Origin: CAZKWG01 sp964615375
GTDB lineage: Bacteria > Myxococcota_A > UBA796 > CAZKWG01
Reading direction: 5' to 3'
Assembly (NCBI GenBank): GCA_964615375.1
Contig: CAZTOW010000028.1
Coordinates: forward strand, 1 to 64,000
DNA: 64,000 nt
Part shown: positions 1 through 8,989 of the stretch, one piece after another
Numbering within the stretch: the stretch's first letter is position 1
How the letters are laid out: every line of letters begins with the position of its first letter
Position numbers and translations under genes: made by a program
The notes under the pieces: generated by a model
Told to the model about the DNA's origin: nothing
Databases searched by the model: none
Seen by the model: the letters and a program-made list of their open reading frames with translations, nothing else

Positions 1-103
1 GCTTCGCCGGCACCTCCCCCCGCTGACGCGGGAGGAGGATGGTTGGGCAGGCGCCCTTGACGAAGCACCTGGACCTGCGCAGGAAGCGCAAATCAAAATC
101 GAA

Positions 104-577
104 TCAACCTGACACCTTCGCCGATCCGCCCGCCAGGAGTGGAGCGTCGTAGCCGTAAGTTCTGGAGAGGTCCAGAGCGCGGACGACGTGCTCGTAGCGG
201 ACGCCGTCGTCGGTGGTGATGATGACCGCGCGCTCGTCGGGGAAGGCGTCGCGGTCGATCTTCAGCGCCGCCTCCACCGCCTCCCAGGCGTAGGCGCCGC
301 CCTCCAGCGGGTAGTTCTGGCCCTGGGTCACCGAGCGCCCGAGCCAGGCGCCGTCGGATCGGATGTGGAGCGTGAGCGGGGGCGGCCCGTCGGGGAAGTC
401 CTCGCCCATCTCGGTGCCCACCTCCTGCGTCACGGGGAGCACCTCGGTCTGCGTCCACACCGCCGTCGCCAGCAGGAAGGTGATGGTCGTACACAGCAGA
501 TCGATGAAGGGGACCAGGTTCAGGTCCGCGTTGAGGTTCCGACCACGACCACCGCTGCCAGGCAACTGAACGCCCAT
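104..577 (-). CDS. ExbD/TolR-family biopolymer transport protein
   Basis: A 157-residue protein with the ExbD/TolR layout: a short basic N-terminal segment rich in Gly and Asn, one membrane helix at about residues 22-42 containing the family's conserved Asp in a VPFID context, then a periplasmic domain. ExbD works with an ExbB-type proton channel to pass proton-motive force to envelope machinery; no ExbB partner is visible here and it may lie beyond the left edge. The start is supported by GGAGGT five bases upstream. It lies 64 bases downstream of mnmA on the same strand. The substrate system cannot be named. Confidence 0.8.
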   Translation of the reverse strand: MGVQLPGSGGRGRNLNADLNLVPFIDLLCTTITFLLATAVWTQTEVLPVTQEVGTEMGEDFPDGPPPLTLHIRSDGAWLGRSVTQGQNYPLEGGAYAWEAVEAALKIDRDAFPDERAVIITTDDGVRYEHVVRALDLSRTYGYDAPLLAGGSAKVSG

Positions 578-641
578 TCGACACCTCCGAGACGGCTTGG
601 ATCTCAGAGGGGAGAGACACGCGCGGCCGGCGAAGGTTCCG

Positions 642-1697
642 CTAAGCCAGCGCCCGCCGGATCCAGCCGCCGCCCAGCACGCGCTCGCCCTGGTAGAGCA
701 CGACCGCCTGCCCGGGGACCACGGCCCGCGCGGGCGCTCGGAAGCGGAGCACCGCCTCGTCCTCGCGCTCGCCGTCGTCCACGGTGCAGGGGATCAGCGC
801 GCCGCGGTGGCGGATGCGGGCGCTGACCTCCTCACCGGGCTCCGGGCGGCGGAACCAGCTCAGGCCGCGGGCCAGCAGACCCTGCTCCAGCAGGCGCGCG
901 TCGGGGCCGACCACGACGCGGCGGGTGTCGGGCTCCACGCGCAGCACGTAGACCGGGCTGCCCGTCGCCACCCCGAGCCCGCGGCGCTGGCCCACGGTGA
1001 AGCGCCAGTAGCCGTCGTGGTGGCCCAGCACCTGACCCGCCTCGTCCACGATCTCGCCCGCGCCGTCCACGCCCGCGCGCTCGGCGACCAGGCGGGCGTG
1101 GTCGTGCTCGGGCAGGAAGCAGACGTCCTGGCTCTCCGGCTTGCGGGCGGTGACGAGGCCGAGCCGGGCGGCGTGCTCGCGCACCTCGGGCTTGCTCATC
1201 CCCCCGAGCGGGAAGAGCGTGGAGCGCAGGACCTCGCGGCGGGCGGGGAAGAGGAAGTAGCTCTGGTCCTTGTCGGCGTCCGCGGCCGTCAGCAGCCCGC
1301 CGTCCTCGTCGATGCGCGCGTAGTGCCCGGTGGCGAGGTGGGTGGCGCCCAGGGCGCGGGCGCGCTTCCACAGGACGTCGAACTTCAACACCCCGTTGCA
1401 GGCCACGCAGGGGCTCGGGGTCTCCCCCAGGCGATAGCTGGCCGCGAACGGCGCGATCACGGCAGCCTCGAAGGCGGCGCGCAGGTCGAGGGCGTAGTAC
1501 GGTATCCCCAGCTGGTGGGCCACCCGCCGCGCGTCCATCGCGTCGTCCAGCCCGCAGCAGGTCTTGCCGGCGCTCTCCGGGGCGGGGACGTCGTGCAGCT
1601 TCATGTGCACGCCGATGACCTCGTGCCCCTGCTCGACCAGCAGCCCCGCCGTGACCGACGAGTCCACCCCTCCGCTCATGGCGACGACGACGCGCAC
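642..1697 (-). CDS. mnmA: tRNA-specific 2-thiouridylase MnmA
   Basis: At 351 residues this has the usual MnmA length. It catalyses ATP-dependent 2-thiolation of the wobble uridine in Lys, Glu and Gln tRNAs in the cytosol. The PP-loop motif SGGVDSS is at residues 8-14. The nucleophilic Cys sits in CVACN (Cys97/Cys100) and the persulfide-carrying Cys193 in QDVCFLP. The start is GTG with a GAGGAGG-like site about 10 bases upstream. It is followed on the same strand by the ExbD-like gene. A housekeeping gene with no anomalies. Confidence 0.96.
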   Translation of the reverse strand: MRVVVAMSGGVDSSVTAGLLVEQGHEVIGVHMKLHDVPAPESAGKTCCGLDDAMDARRVAHQLGIPYYALDLRAAFEAAVIAPFAASYRLGETPSPCVACNGVLKFDVLWKRARALGATHLATGHYARIDEDGGLLTAADADKDQSYFLFPARREVLRSTLFPLGGMSKPEVREHAARLGLVTARKPESQDVCFLPEHDHARLVAERAGVDGAGEIVDEAGQVLGHHDGYWRFTVGQRRGLGVATGSPVYVLRVEPDTRRVVVGPDARLLEQGLLARGLSWFRRPEPGEEVSARIRHRGALIPCTVDDGEREDEAVLRFRAPARAVVPGQAVVLYQGERVLGGGWIRRALA

Positions 1698-1754
1698 CGG
1701 GCTCTGAGCCTCCTCGTCGGGCGGCTATCCCCGCGCGCGGCGCCCGTCACGCCC

Positions 1755-2087
1755 TCAAGGCAGATAGGTCGTCACGAACAGGGCGCCGCCCTCCTCCCGG
1801 CACTCGGAGCCCGAGGACCAATCCTCCGTGCCCTCCAGGCAGGCGCAGGTGGGCGTGTCCGCGCAGGCGGCGGGCAGGCTCAGGCAGCTGTAGTTGATGA
1901 CGGCCTCGCCGCTGGTGTCGGGCTGGCCACCGACGGCGCTGTCGCAGTACTGCGTGCGGGCGTCGCAGGTCTCCTCGCCGCAGGTAAACGGCGCGGGCGC
2001 GGTGTCGGCGGTGTGGCCGCCCCCGGTCTCCGAGTCCTTGCCCGTGTCCCCACCGCCCACACACGCCACGAAGATCCAGATCAGCAT
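1755..2087 (-). CDS. Small Cys-rich lipoprotein, function unknown
   Basis: A 110-residue secreted protein that starts with a short signal peptide ending in a lipobox-like FVAC, followed by a flexible Gly/Asp/Thr stretch and a Cys-rich globular part with about nine cysteines. It is probably an outer-membrane or periplasmic lipoprotein stabilised by disulfides. GGAGGGGGA lies just upstream of the ATG. It is divergent from the OmpA-like gene, with 57 bases between the two starts. The family is not recognised. Confidence 0.65.
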   Translation of the reverse strand: MLIWIFVACVGGGDTGKDSETGGGHTADTAPAPFTCGEETCDARTQYCDSAVGGQPDTSGEAVINYSCLSLPAACADTPTCACLEGTEDWSSGSECREEGGALFVTTYLP

Positions 2088-2144
2088 GTCTCCCCCTCCG
2101 GGCTATGATGGCCGCACAACGACGCGACCGCAACGAGGCCTTGG

Positions 2145-2960
2145 ATGAAGCCCCTCCCCCTGCTGCGCCCTTGTGACGAGCGCTGGTCGGCGATGCGCGC
2201 CGCGCCAGGAGGGCGCTTCTGTGAGCGCTGTAGCACCCAGGTCCACGACCTCGCGCAGGCCACCCCGGCGCGAGTGCGCGCGTTGCAGGCTCTCTATGGC
2301 GAGCAGGGCTTCTGCGCGCGCCAGGTGATTGACGAGGCGGGAGAGCTGGTCCTGGCCCGCCCGATCACGCCGCCCCGACCCGTCCCGCTGGCCCTGGGCG
2401 CGCTGGCCCTGACCCTGGCCGGTCCCGCCGCCTATGCGCAGGCGCCCGAGCCTGCCCCCGCCGCCGCCGTGGCGCCAGACCAGGACCAGGACGGCCGCGC
2501 GGACGCCGTGGACCGCTGCCCGGATCAGGCCGCCAGCACCGAGGACGGCTGCCCCCTGGCGGTCGTCGTGCAGATCGGAGGGGTGGGCGGCTACGGTTCG
2601 ATGCCCTTCGTCGCCTTCTCCTGGGGGAAGGCGATCCTCGATCCCTCGCAGGTCTACCTCGTCAACGAGCTCGCCCAGGTCCTCAGGGAGCACCCCGAGA
2701 TCGCCCGGGTGGAGATCTCCGGTCACGCCTCGAGCGACGAGGGCGACGCGCGGAAGACCCAGGCGCTGGGCCAGGCGCGGGCGGACGCGGTGGTGGCCGC
2801 CCTGGTGACCCGAGGCGTGGATCCCGCGCGCCTCGTCGCGATCTCCTGGGGCGAGGAGCTCCCGCGGGAGGACAACGCCACCAGCGCGGGCCGCGCCCAC
2901 AACCGCCGCGTGGAGCTCCGCCCGTGCCAGGACGAGTGCACGATCCCGACCGAGCCCTGA
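2145..2960 (+). CDS. OmpA-like C-terminal domain protein with N-terminal zinc-knuckle-like segment
   Basis: A 271-residue protein. Residues 1-40 contain Cys10 and a CERC pair (residues 26-29) followed by VHDL, resembling the short Cys-containing N-terminal segment of some membrane regulators that reads roughly CxxxWxxM...GRFCxxC...V.D. A hydrophobic helix at about 84-100 is followed by a Pro/Ala linker and one thrombospondin type 3-like Asp repeat (about 113-135). Residues 150-265 are an OmpA-like peptidoglycan-binding domain with the ISGHAS and NRRVEL signatures. It probably ties the inner membrane to peptidoglycan. GAGG precedes the ATG by six bases. Confidence 0.75.
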   Translation: MKPLPLLRPCDERWSAMRAAPGGRFCERCSTQVHDLAQATPARVRALQALYGEQGFCARQVIDEAGELVLARPITPPRPVPLALGALALTLAGPAAYAQAPEPAPAAAVAPDQDQDGRADAVDRCPDQAASTEDGCPLAVVVQIGGVGGYGSMPFVAFSWGKAILDPSQVYLVNELAQVLREHPEIARVEISGHASSDEGDARKTQALGQARADAVVAALVTRGVDPARLVAISWGEELPREDNATSAGRAHNRRVELRPCQDECTIPTEP

Positions 2961-3061
2961 GCCGCGCGGGAGGATAGGGCCCAGGGTAGAGGTGTCCCCT
3001 GCCCTCCCTGCTCGAACCGCCCCGCCTGGACGCGCGCGTCCCCGAGCGCGGCTTCAAGAAC

Positions 3062-5569
3062 ATGGACGACGCGCTGTCGGCCCTGCTCGCCTGGGTGGCC
3101 GACACCGGGGTCACGCTCTACCCGCACCAGGAGGAGGCGATCCTCGAGATCTTCTCGGGCAACCACGTCGTGCTGGACGCGCCGACGGGCTCGGGCAAGT
3201 CGCTGGTGGCGGTGGCGATGCACTTCCTCAGCTTCGTGGAGCTGGGCCGCACCTGGTACACGGCGCCCATCAAGGCGCTGGTGAGCGAGAAGTTCTTCCA
3301 GCTCTGCAAGACCTTTGGGCCCGAGCACGTCGGCATGATGACGGGCGACGGCGCGGTCAACCGGGACGCCCCGATCATCTGCTGCACGGCGGAGATCCTG
3401 GCCAACCTCGCGCTGCGCGAGGGTGAGGACGCCGCCGTCCACAGCGTGGTGATGGACGAGTTCCACTACTACGCCGACCGGGATCGCGGGATCTCCTGGC
3501 AGATCCCGCTGCTCACGCTGCCCCGGACCCGCTTCCTGCTGATGAGCGCGACGTTGGGCGACACGAAGCTCATCCGCGAGGACCTGGAGCGCCGATCAGG
3601 CCGCGCCGTCAGCGAGGTCCGCGGGGTGCACCGGCCGGTGCCGCTCCAGTTCCGCTACAGCAAGGAGCCGCTCCAGGACGCGCTCTTCCACCTGGTGCGC
3701 GACGGCAAGGCCCCGGTCTACGTGGTCCACTTCACCCAGGGCGCCGCCGCCGAGGGCGCGCAGGCGCTGACCAGCCTGGACTGGTGCTCCAAGGAGGAGA
3801 AGCGCGCGCTGGCCGAGGCCGTGCGCGGCTTCCGCTTCACGAGCCCCTTCGGCCCCACCCTGCGTCGGCTGGTGCTGCACGGCATCGGGATCCACCACGC
3901 CGGCCTGCTGCCCCGCTACCGGCTGCTGATCGAGCGCCTCGCCCAGCAGGGGCTGCTGAAGATCATCTGCGGGACCGACACGCTGGGCGTAGGCGTGAAC
4001 GTGCCCATCCGCACGGTGCTGTTCACGCAGCTCTGCAAGTTCGACGGGGAGAACGACCGCGTGCTCAAGGTGCGCGAGTTCAAGCAGATCGCCGGGCGAG
4101 CCGGCCGCGCGGGCTTCGACACGGTCGGCTACGTCGTGGTCCAGGCGCCGGCCCACATCATCGAGAACCTGCGCATCGACGAGACCGTCACCGACCCGAA
4201 GAAGCGCAGGAAGATCGCCCGCGCCCAGCCGCCCGCCCGCGGCTACAAGCACTGGGACGAGGAGACCTTCAAGCGCCTGGTGGACGGCGAGCCCGAGGCG
4301 CTGCAGAGCCGCTTCAACGTCGATCACGGCCGCCTGCTGATGATGATGCAGCACGGCGAGGAGACCAGCGGAGACGCCACCCGCGGCTACGAGTCCCTGC
4401 TCGACCTCATCCGCACGAGCCACGCCACCGCCGCGGACAAGCTGCGCCTCGCGGAGACGGCGGACAAGCTGCTCCAGAGCCTGAAGACCGCGGGCGTGGT
4501 GCTGGAGGACGGCTACAAGCTGCGCTTGAACCCCGAGCTGCAGCGCGACTTCAGCCTGCACCACGCGCTCTCCCTCTTCCTGCTGGCCGCGCTGGACACG
4601 CTGGACCCCGCCTCCCCCACCTACGCCTTCGAGGTGCTGAGCTGGGTGGAGTGCATCCTCGAGGATCCCCGCGGCATCCTGCTGCACCAGCAGGACCGCG
4701 ACCGCGGCCGGCGCCTGGCCGAGCTCAAGGCGGCGGGCGTGCCCTTCGAGGAGCGCCAGGAGATCCTGGAGCAGATCACCTGGCCCCAGCCCAACGCCGA
4801 CCTCGTGGAGATGCTCTTCGACGCCTACGCCCTCCAGCACCCCTGGGTGGAGAGCGCCGGCGTCCACCCCAAGTCCGTCGCGCGGGAGATGGCGGAGAGC
4901 TGGATCTCGTTCTCCGAGTACGTCAAGGACCTGAACCTGCAGCGCGTCGAGGGCGTGCTGCTGCGCTACCTGTCGGAGGTCTACAAGGCGCTCAGCCAGA
5001 ACGTCCCCGCCGAGCGGCGCACCCCCGATCTGGTGGACCTCATCGGCTGGCTGCGCGCGCTCCTGGCGCTGGTGGACAGCAGCCTGCTCACCGAGTGGGA
5101 GCGCCTCGTGTCCGGCGCCGATCTCGTGACCGAGGCCCCGCCCATCGACATCTCCCAGGATCGAAGAGCGTTCTACGCCCGGATCCGCGCCGAGCTCCAC
5201 GCCCTCGTCCGCGCCCTCTCCCGCCAGGACTGGGAGGAGGCCGCCGCGACCCTGCGCCGCGCGGACGAGGACCCCTGGGGCCCCGCGGAGCTCCAGCGCG
5301 CGCTGGCCCCCTTCCTGGACGCCCACGGCGGCGTGCGCTTCGACCACCAGTCCCGCCTGACCGAGCACACCACCATCACCCCTGTCGGCCCCCACCAGTG
5401 GACCGTCCGCCAGGACCTGCTGCCCCCGCCCGCGCACGACGAGGGCGAGGACGAGGAGGACACGGGGCTGAGCCCGGATCTGTGGGTGATCGAGGGGCGG
5501 ATTGATCTGCGCAGGGACACGAACCCGGACGGGCCGCTGGTGGTGCTGGAGCGGGTGGGGGAGGCGTGA
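3062..5569 (+). CDS. Ski2-like DEAD/DEAH-box helicase with DUF3516-type C-terminal region
   Basis: An 835-residue superfamily 2 helicase. Walker A APTGSGKS is at residues 40-47, the Walker B variant is MDEFHYY, motif III is MSAT, and motif VI is QIAGRAGRAG. The long helical C-terminal half matches the DUF3516 family of bacterial Ski2/Lhr-like helicases as I recall it; the substrate, probably RNA or DNA, is not established. The ATG lacks a ribosome-binding site. Homologous-looking sequence continues upstream in frame to CTG at 2999, which follows AGAGGT, so the true start is probably 2999, adding 21 residues. Its stop overlaps the kinase start as GTGA. Confidence 0.9.
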   Translation: MDDALSALLAWVADTGVTLYPHQEEAILEIFSGNHVVLDAPTGSGKSLVAVAMHFLSFVELGRTWYTAPIKALVSEKFFQLCKTFGPEHVGMMTGDGAVNRDAPIICCTAEILANLALREGEDAAVHSVVMDEFHYYADRDRGISWQIPLLTLPRTRFLLMSATLGDTKLIREDLERRSGRAVSEVRGVHRPVPLQFRYSKEPLQDALFHLVRDGKAPVYVVHFTQGAAAEGAQALTSLDWCSKEEKRALAEAVRGFRFTSPFGPTLRRLVLHGIGIHHAGLLPRYRLLIERLAQQGLLKIICGTDTLGVGVNVPIRTVLFTQLCKFDGENDRVLKVREFKQIAGRAGRAGFDTVGYVVVQAPAHIIENLRIDETVTDPKKRRKIARAQPPARGYKHWDEETFKRLVDGEPEALQSRFNVDHGRLLMMMQHGEETSGDATRGYESLLDLIRTSHATAADKLRLAETADKLLQSLKTAGVVLEDGYKLRLNPELQRDFSLHHALSLFLLAALDTLDPASPTYAFEVLSWVECILEDPRGILLHQQDRDRGRRLAELKAAGVPFEERQEILEQITWPQPNADLVEMLFDAYALQHPWVESAGVHPKSVAREMAESWISFSEYVKDLNLQRVEGVLLRYLSEVYKALSQNVPAERRTPDLVDLIGWLRALLALVDSSLLTEWERLVSGADLVTEAPPIDISQDRRAFYARIRAELHALVRALSRQDWEEAAATLRRADEDPWGPAELQRALAPFLDAHGGVRFDHQSRLTEHTTITPVGPHQWTVRQDLLPPPAHDEGEDEEDTGLSPDLWVIEGRIDLRRDTNPDGPLVVLERVGEA

Positions 5570-7893
5570 GGGGGGAGGAGAGCGCACATCCCGAGCGCTA
5601 CGAAGACCGTGGTTTGCTCACCGAGGGCGGGATGGGAGAGATCCGGCGGGTCTACGATCGCGTCCTGGATCGGGAGGTGGTGCGTAAGGTGCTCCTCTGG
5701 GACCATACTGGGGACGAAGATCTGCGCCAGCGCTTCCTCCGCGAGGCTCGAGTCATGGCCAGGCTCCAGCACCCCGGGATCCCTCCGATCCATGATCTGG
5801 GCGAAGACGAGCACGGTCGCCCCTGGATGGTGATGCGCGAGATCCGCGGTGAGACGTTCCGACACCTGATGCAGACGCGCACGAGCTCCGAGGATCCCCA
5901 GGTCCGACGACGTCGGCTGATCGGCTGGTTCGCTCGCGCCTGCGAGGCGGTCGGAAGCGCGCACGCGCAGCACGTACTCCATCGTGACCTCAAGCCCGAG
6001 AACATCATGGTCGGCCCCTTCGGCGAGGTCCAGGTCGTAGACTGGGGCCTCGCCCGGGTCATGGACGAGCCCGCGGGTGGATCGAAGCGGCGCCAGCGCG
6101 CTCGGGCAGGGCAGACCCAGGTCGGCCTCGTGCTCGGGACTCCTGGCTACATGGCGCCGGAGCAGGCCGACGGGAAGATCCAACGACTCGGGCCATGGAC
6201 CGATGTATGGGCGCTGGGCGCCATCCTGAGCGAGATCCTCTCGCGGACCTCCGAGATCTCGGGCGCGCCGTCAAGGGATGACCTGGATCTCCACCAACTC
6301 GCGCGGGCGTGCCAGGACCCGGAGCCCTCGCGTCGCCTGCCCGACGCGCACGCGCTGGCCTCGAGGATCAACGACTGGCTGGAAGGCGCCCGCCGGGCGG
6401 AGGCTGCCGCGGAGCTCGTGACATCCGCCAGAGCTCGGCTCCCGGAGATAGTGCGGATGCGAGCCCAGGTCTCGTCGCTCCGGGAGGACGCGAGGCGGGC
6501 TCAGGACAACCTGACGGATCCTTCGGCGGCGAGATCACCCGAGAAGGAGGCCATCTGGGCGACCGAGGACCAGGCCGCTGCGATGGAGCGGAGTGAGGCC
6601 GAGGCCAGCACCCTTTACGCAGGTCAGCTCGAGGCGGCCCTGGCGATATCTCCGCGTCACGAGGAGGCTCTCGACCTCCTCGCCGACCACCACCGCTACG
6701 AGCTCGAACAGGCGGAGGCACGTCGGGATCTCACGGGCGCCGTGCAGGCCGAGCTTCGCCTCCGCGGCTGCGACCGGGGCCGACATGCTCGCTGGCTCCA
6801 AGGCGATGGCACCATCACGCTCCTGACGGACCCACCGGGCGCACAAGCGATCCTGCACATCTATCAACTGCAGGGAAGGGTGCTCAGGCCTGCGCCCTTC
6901 AGCGAGCTCGGCCAGACACCGATCTCTCGAGTCGCCGCCCCCCGCGGGAGCTGGGCCCTGGAGCTACGTCATCCGCGCTGCGAGACCACATGGCTGCCGA
7001 TGCGCCTGGGGCGCCTGGAAGATTGGACGTCTGGGCCAGATGGGTATTCGACGCCCATCGTCCTTCCCCTCATCGGCGAGCTCCGCGCGAGGGAGGTCTA
7101 TGTACCGGCGGGAGCGTTCCTCTCGGGTGGTGACGATCGCGCGGTCGATGGACTGCCCACCGCCCGGGTGTGGTTGGACGGCTTCATCCTCCAACGCTTC
7201 CCGGTCACCAACGCCGAGTACCTCGATTACCTCACTGACCTCTGGCGTACAGGTGAGCGCGAAGAGGCCCAGGCGCGGGCGCCCCGGCAGACACGCGCGG
7301 GCTCAGGGGAGCGGGAGCCCGAACCGATCTTCGGCCCAGGCCCCCGTGGGGTGTTCATGGTCAGCCCCTCTGCTGGTCCAGGTTGGGAGCCCGATCTTCC
7401 CGTCACCCAGATCACATGGTGGGACGCGCGCGCCTACGCTCACTGGCTCTCTCACCGAGAAAGCCTGCCCTGGCGGCTACCCCATGCGCTCGAGCGCGAG
7501 AAGGCGGCCCGTGGGGCGGATGGTCGTCTCTGGCCATGGGGCGACCACCTCGACAGCGCCTGGTTCTGCAATGTCCGCGGGCACCAGGCGACGCCTCGGC
7601 GCAACCCTGTCGAGAGCTTCCCCCTGGACGAGAGCCCCTATGGCGCGCGAGGGCTCGCCGGCAACGTCCGGGACTGGTGTTTGAACATCTGGCGAAAAGA
7701 CCCGGACTGGCTGCGGTCAGGACGAATCACCTTGGACGAAGAGACAGACAGCTCCGCGCTCCGAGAGGTTCGGGGGGGCGCGTGGAGCGCCGTGCCGGAC
7801 TTCGGGAGACCGGCGGGTCGCTTCGCCAGCGCTCCAGGAGATCGCCTCGGGTCGGTCGGTCTTCGGCTCGCACGAAGCATCGCCTCAGGCTGA
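5566..7893 (+). CDS. Ser/Thr protein kinase with PEGA and FGE-sulfatase-like domains
   Basis: A 775-residue Hanks-type kinase. The glycine loop GGMGEI is at residues 21-26, with Lys41, Glu60, HRDLKPEN at 139-146, a DWG metal motif at Asp159 and the APE motif near 197-199. A helical, TPR-like linker (about 280-415) leads to a PEGA-like domain (about 420-495) and an FGE-sulfatase-like domain (about 505-770). The latter lacks the paired cysteines of true formylglycine-generating enzymes: the RGGAW segment is followed by SAVPDF rather than a Cys-containing stretch, so it likely binds a ligand or partner. No membrane helix is seen. The GTG start overlaps the helicase stop, and its 3' end overlaps the convergent protease gene by 9 bases. 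It may phosphorylate the nearby FHA regulator (inference). Confidence 0.9.
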   Translation: MRGEESAHPERYEDRGLLTEGGMGEIRRVYDRVLDREVVRKVLLWDHTGDEDLRQRFLREARVMARLQHPGIPPIHDLGEDEHGRPWMVMREIRGETFRHLMQTRTSSEDPQVRRRRLIGWFARACEAVGSAHAQHVLHRDLKPENIMVGPFGEVQVVDWGLARVMDEPAGGSKRRQRARAGQTQVGLVLGTPGYMAPEQADGKIQRLGPWTDVWALGAILSEILSRTSEISGAPSRDDLDLHQLARACQDPEPSRRLPDAHALASRINDWLEGARRAEAAAELVTSARARLPEIVRMRAQVSSLREDARRAQDNLTDPSAARSPEKEAIWATEDQAAAMERSEAEASTLYAGQLEAALAISPRHEEALDLLADHHRYELEQAEARRDLTGAVQAELRLRGCDRGRHARWLQGDGTITLLTDPPGAQAILHIYQLQGRVLRPAPFSELGQTPISRVAAPRGSWALELRHPRCETTWLPMRLGRLEDWTSGPDGYSTPIVLPLIGELRAREVYVPAGAFLSGGDDRAVDGLPTARVWLDGFILQRFPVTNAEYLDYLTDLWRTGEREEAQARAPRQTRAGSGEREPEPIFGPGPRGVFMVSPSAGPGWEPDLPVTQITWWDARAYAHWLSHRESLPWRLPHALEREKAARGADGRLWPWGDHLDSAWFCNVRGHQATPRRNPVESFPLDESPYGARGLAGNVRDWCLNIWRKDPDWLRSGRITLDEETDSSALREVRGGAWSAVPDFGRPAGRFASAPGDRLGSVGLRLARSIASG

Positions 7894-8988
7894 GCGAAGC
7901 CTCGCGCCGAGCTCAGGGTTCGCGCGCGCCAGATGCTCGAGGACGCGGTCGATACGGGTCCCGACGTTCACCCACAGGGTCCGCTCACCCTGAAACTCAG
8001 TCCAGGGATCCGCCGTCTCCCACCGCTGGTGGATGGCGATCACCTCCCAGGCGTCTGTCATGACAGGTGAGCCAGACGAGCCACCCGAGGTGTCCGTGAA
8101 GTAGCGGACCTGGTACTCATCCTGCCCGGCGAGCAGGTTGTTGCGGATCCCCAGCCGCTTCTCATGACCTCCCGGGTGCTGGATGATGTTCACGGCCACG
8201 GGCCGCGCCTCCGGGGAGGGGAGCGGGAGACGGTGCGGGGCCAGGCGAAGCGGTGTGCGCCCGAGTTGCGGCGCGGAGAGGCCGAGGAGCGCGTAGTCCA
8301 GCTCCTGGTCCCAGGCGAGGAGGTGCGCCCCGGAGAGCTCCTCTCCCGCGTCACCGGGCTGGTCGAAGTCGAAGCGGACGCGCACGCTCTCCACCTGGTG
8401 TTGGAGGTCCCGATCGCTGGGGAGCCCCTCGCCACGGCCACGACAGAGCAGGACGTGGGCCGCCGTGAGGAGCAGATCGGGCCCCACCAGGAAGGCCGTG
8501 CCGAAGCCGCCCGGCGAGCGTTGCCCCTCGCGCCACGCCTCCACCTCCAACCGGGCGACGGCCCGCGCTGCGACCATCAGCCCCTCGCCAAAGCGAAAGG
8601 GCAGCAGGTCGTTGCGGTGGATGATCCGCTCGAGGCCGCCACTCGGCCGCGACATGCCACTCCGCATCGCGATCTGGCGGTCTACCTCGTGCAGGGCGCG
8701 CTCGAAGGGTCGAGCGAGCTCGGGCTGCAGAGCCAGCCGATCGATGGCGTTGGTGACCCAGATCTGCAAGGGGATGGTGCCGTCGGTGAGGGCTCCCGCC
8801 TCATTCATGCTGTGGAGGTCCATCCACAGCTGATCCCGTGGGGTATCCAAGACCTTCAGGCCGGCCTGGTACCGATGGGGCACGCCGATGAAGAGGAGCT
8901 CGCGGACGCCGGAGCCTGTGAGCCGAGCCTGTTCGGCCGCGTCCCTCAGGAGGCGTAGCTCTTTGAGTTCGAGCAGGGGCTTCACCAT
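7885..8988 (-). CDS. EAD-fused trypsin-like serine protease, predicted effector
   Basis: A 367-residue cytosolic protein with no signal peptide. Residues about 25-95 form a small helical effector-associated domain (EAD): the pattern P..QL..DL..LN..G.L.DG..PL..W..NA can be followed. Residues about 140-345 are a trypsin/V8-like protease fold with His178 (TAAHVL), Asp231 (LDYALL) and Ser305 (GSSGSP), so the triad is intact. EAD-protease fusions are known from bacterial NTP-dependent conflict systems, where the protease is the presumed toxic effector. It is the last gene of the five-gene operon, one base after the cyclic-nucleotide receptor, whose own C terminus carries a matching EAD. Homotypic EAD contact would recruit or activate it (inference). 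Confidence 0.85.
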   Translation of the reverse strand: MVKPLLELKELRLLRDAAEQARLTGSGVRELLFIGVPHRYQAGLKVLDTPRDQLWMDLHSMNEAGALTDGTIPLQIWVTNAIDRLALQPELARPFERALHEVDRQIAMRSGMSRPSGGLERIIHRNDLLPFRFGEGLMVAARAVARLEVEAWREGQRSPGGFGTAFLVGPDLLLTAAHVLLCRGRGEGLPSDRDLQHQVESVRVRFDFDQPGDAGEELSGAHLLAWDQELDYALLGLSAPQLGRTPLRLAPHRLPLPSPEARPVAVNIIQHPGGHEKRLGIRNNLLAGQDEYQVRYFTDTSGGSSGSPVMTDAWEVIAIHQRWETADPWTEFQGERTLWVNVGTRIDRVLEHLARANPELGARLRSA

Positions 8989-8989
8989 C

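Noticed and set aside
1..103. Possible start of another gene or a terminator at the left edge
   Set aside because: No start codon with a ribosome-binding site and no hairpin with a T-run was found; too little sequence to judge.
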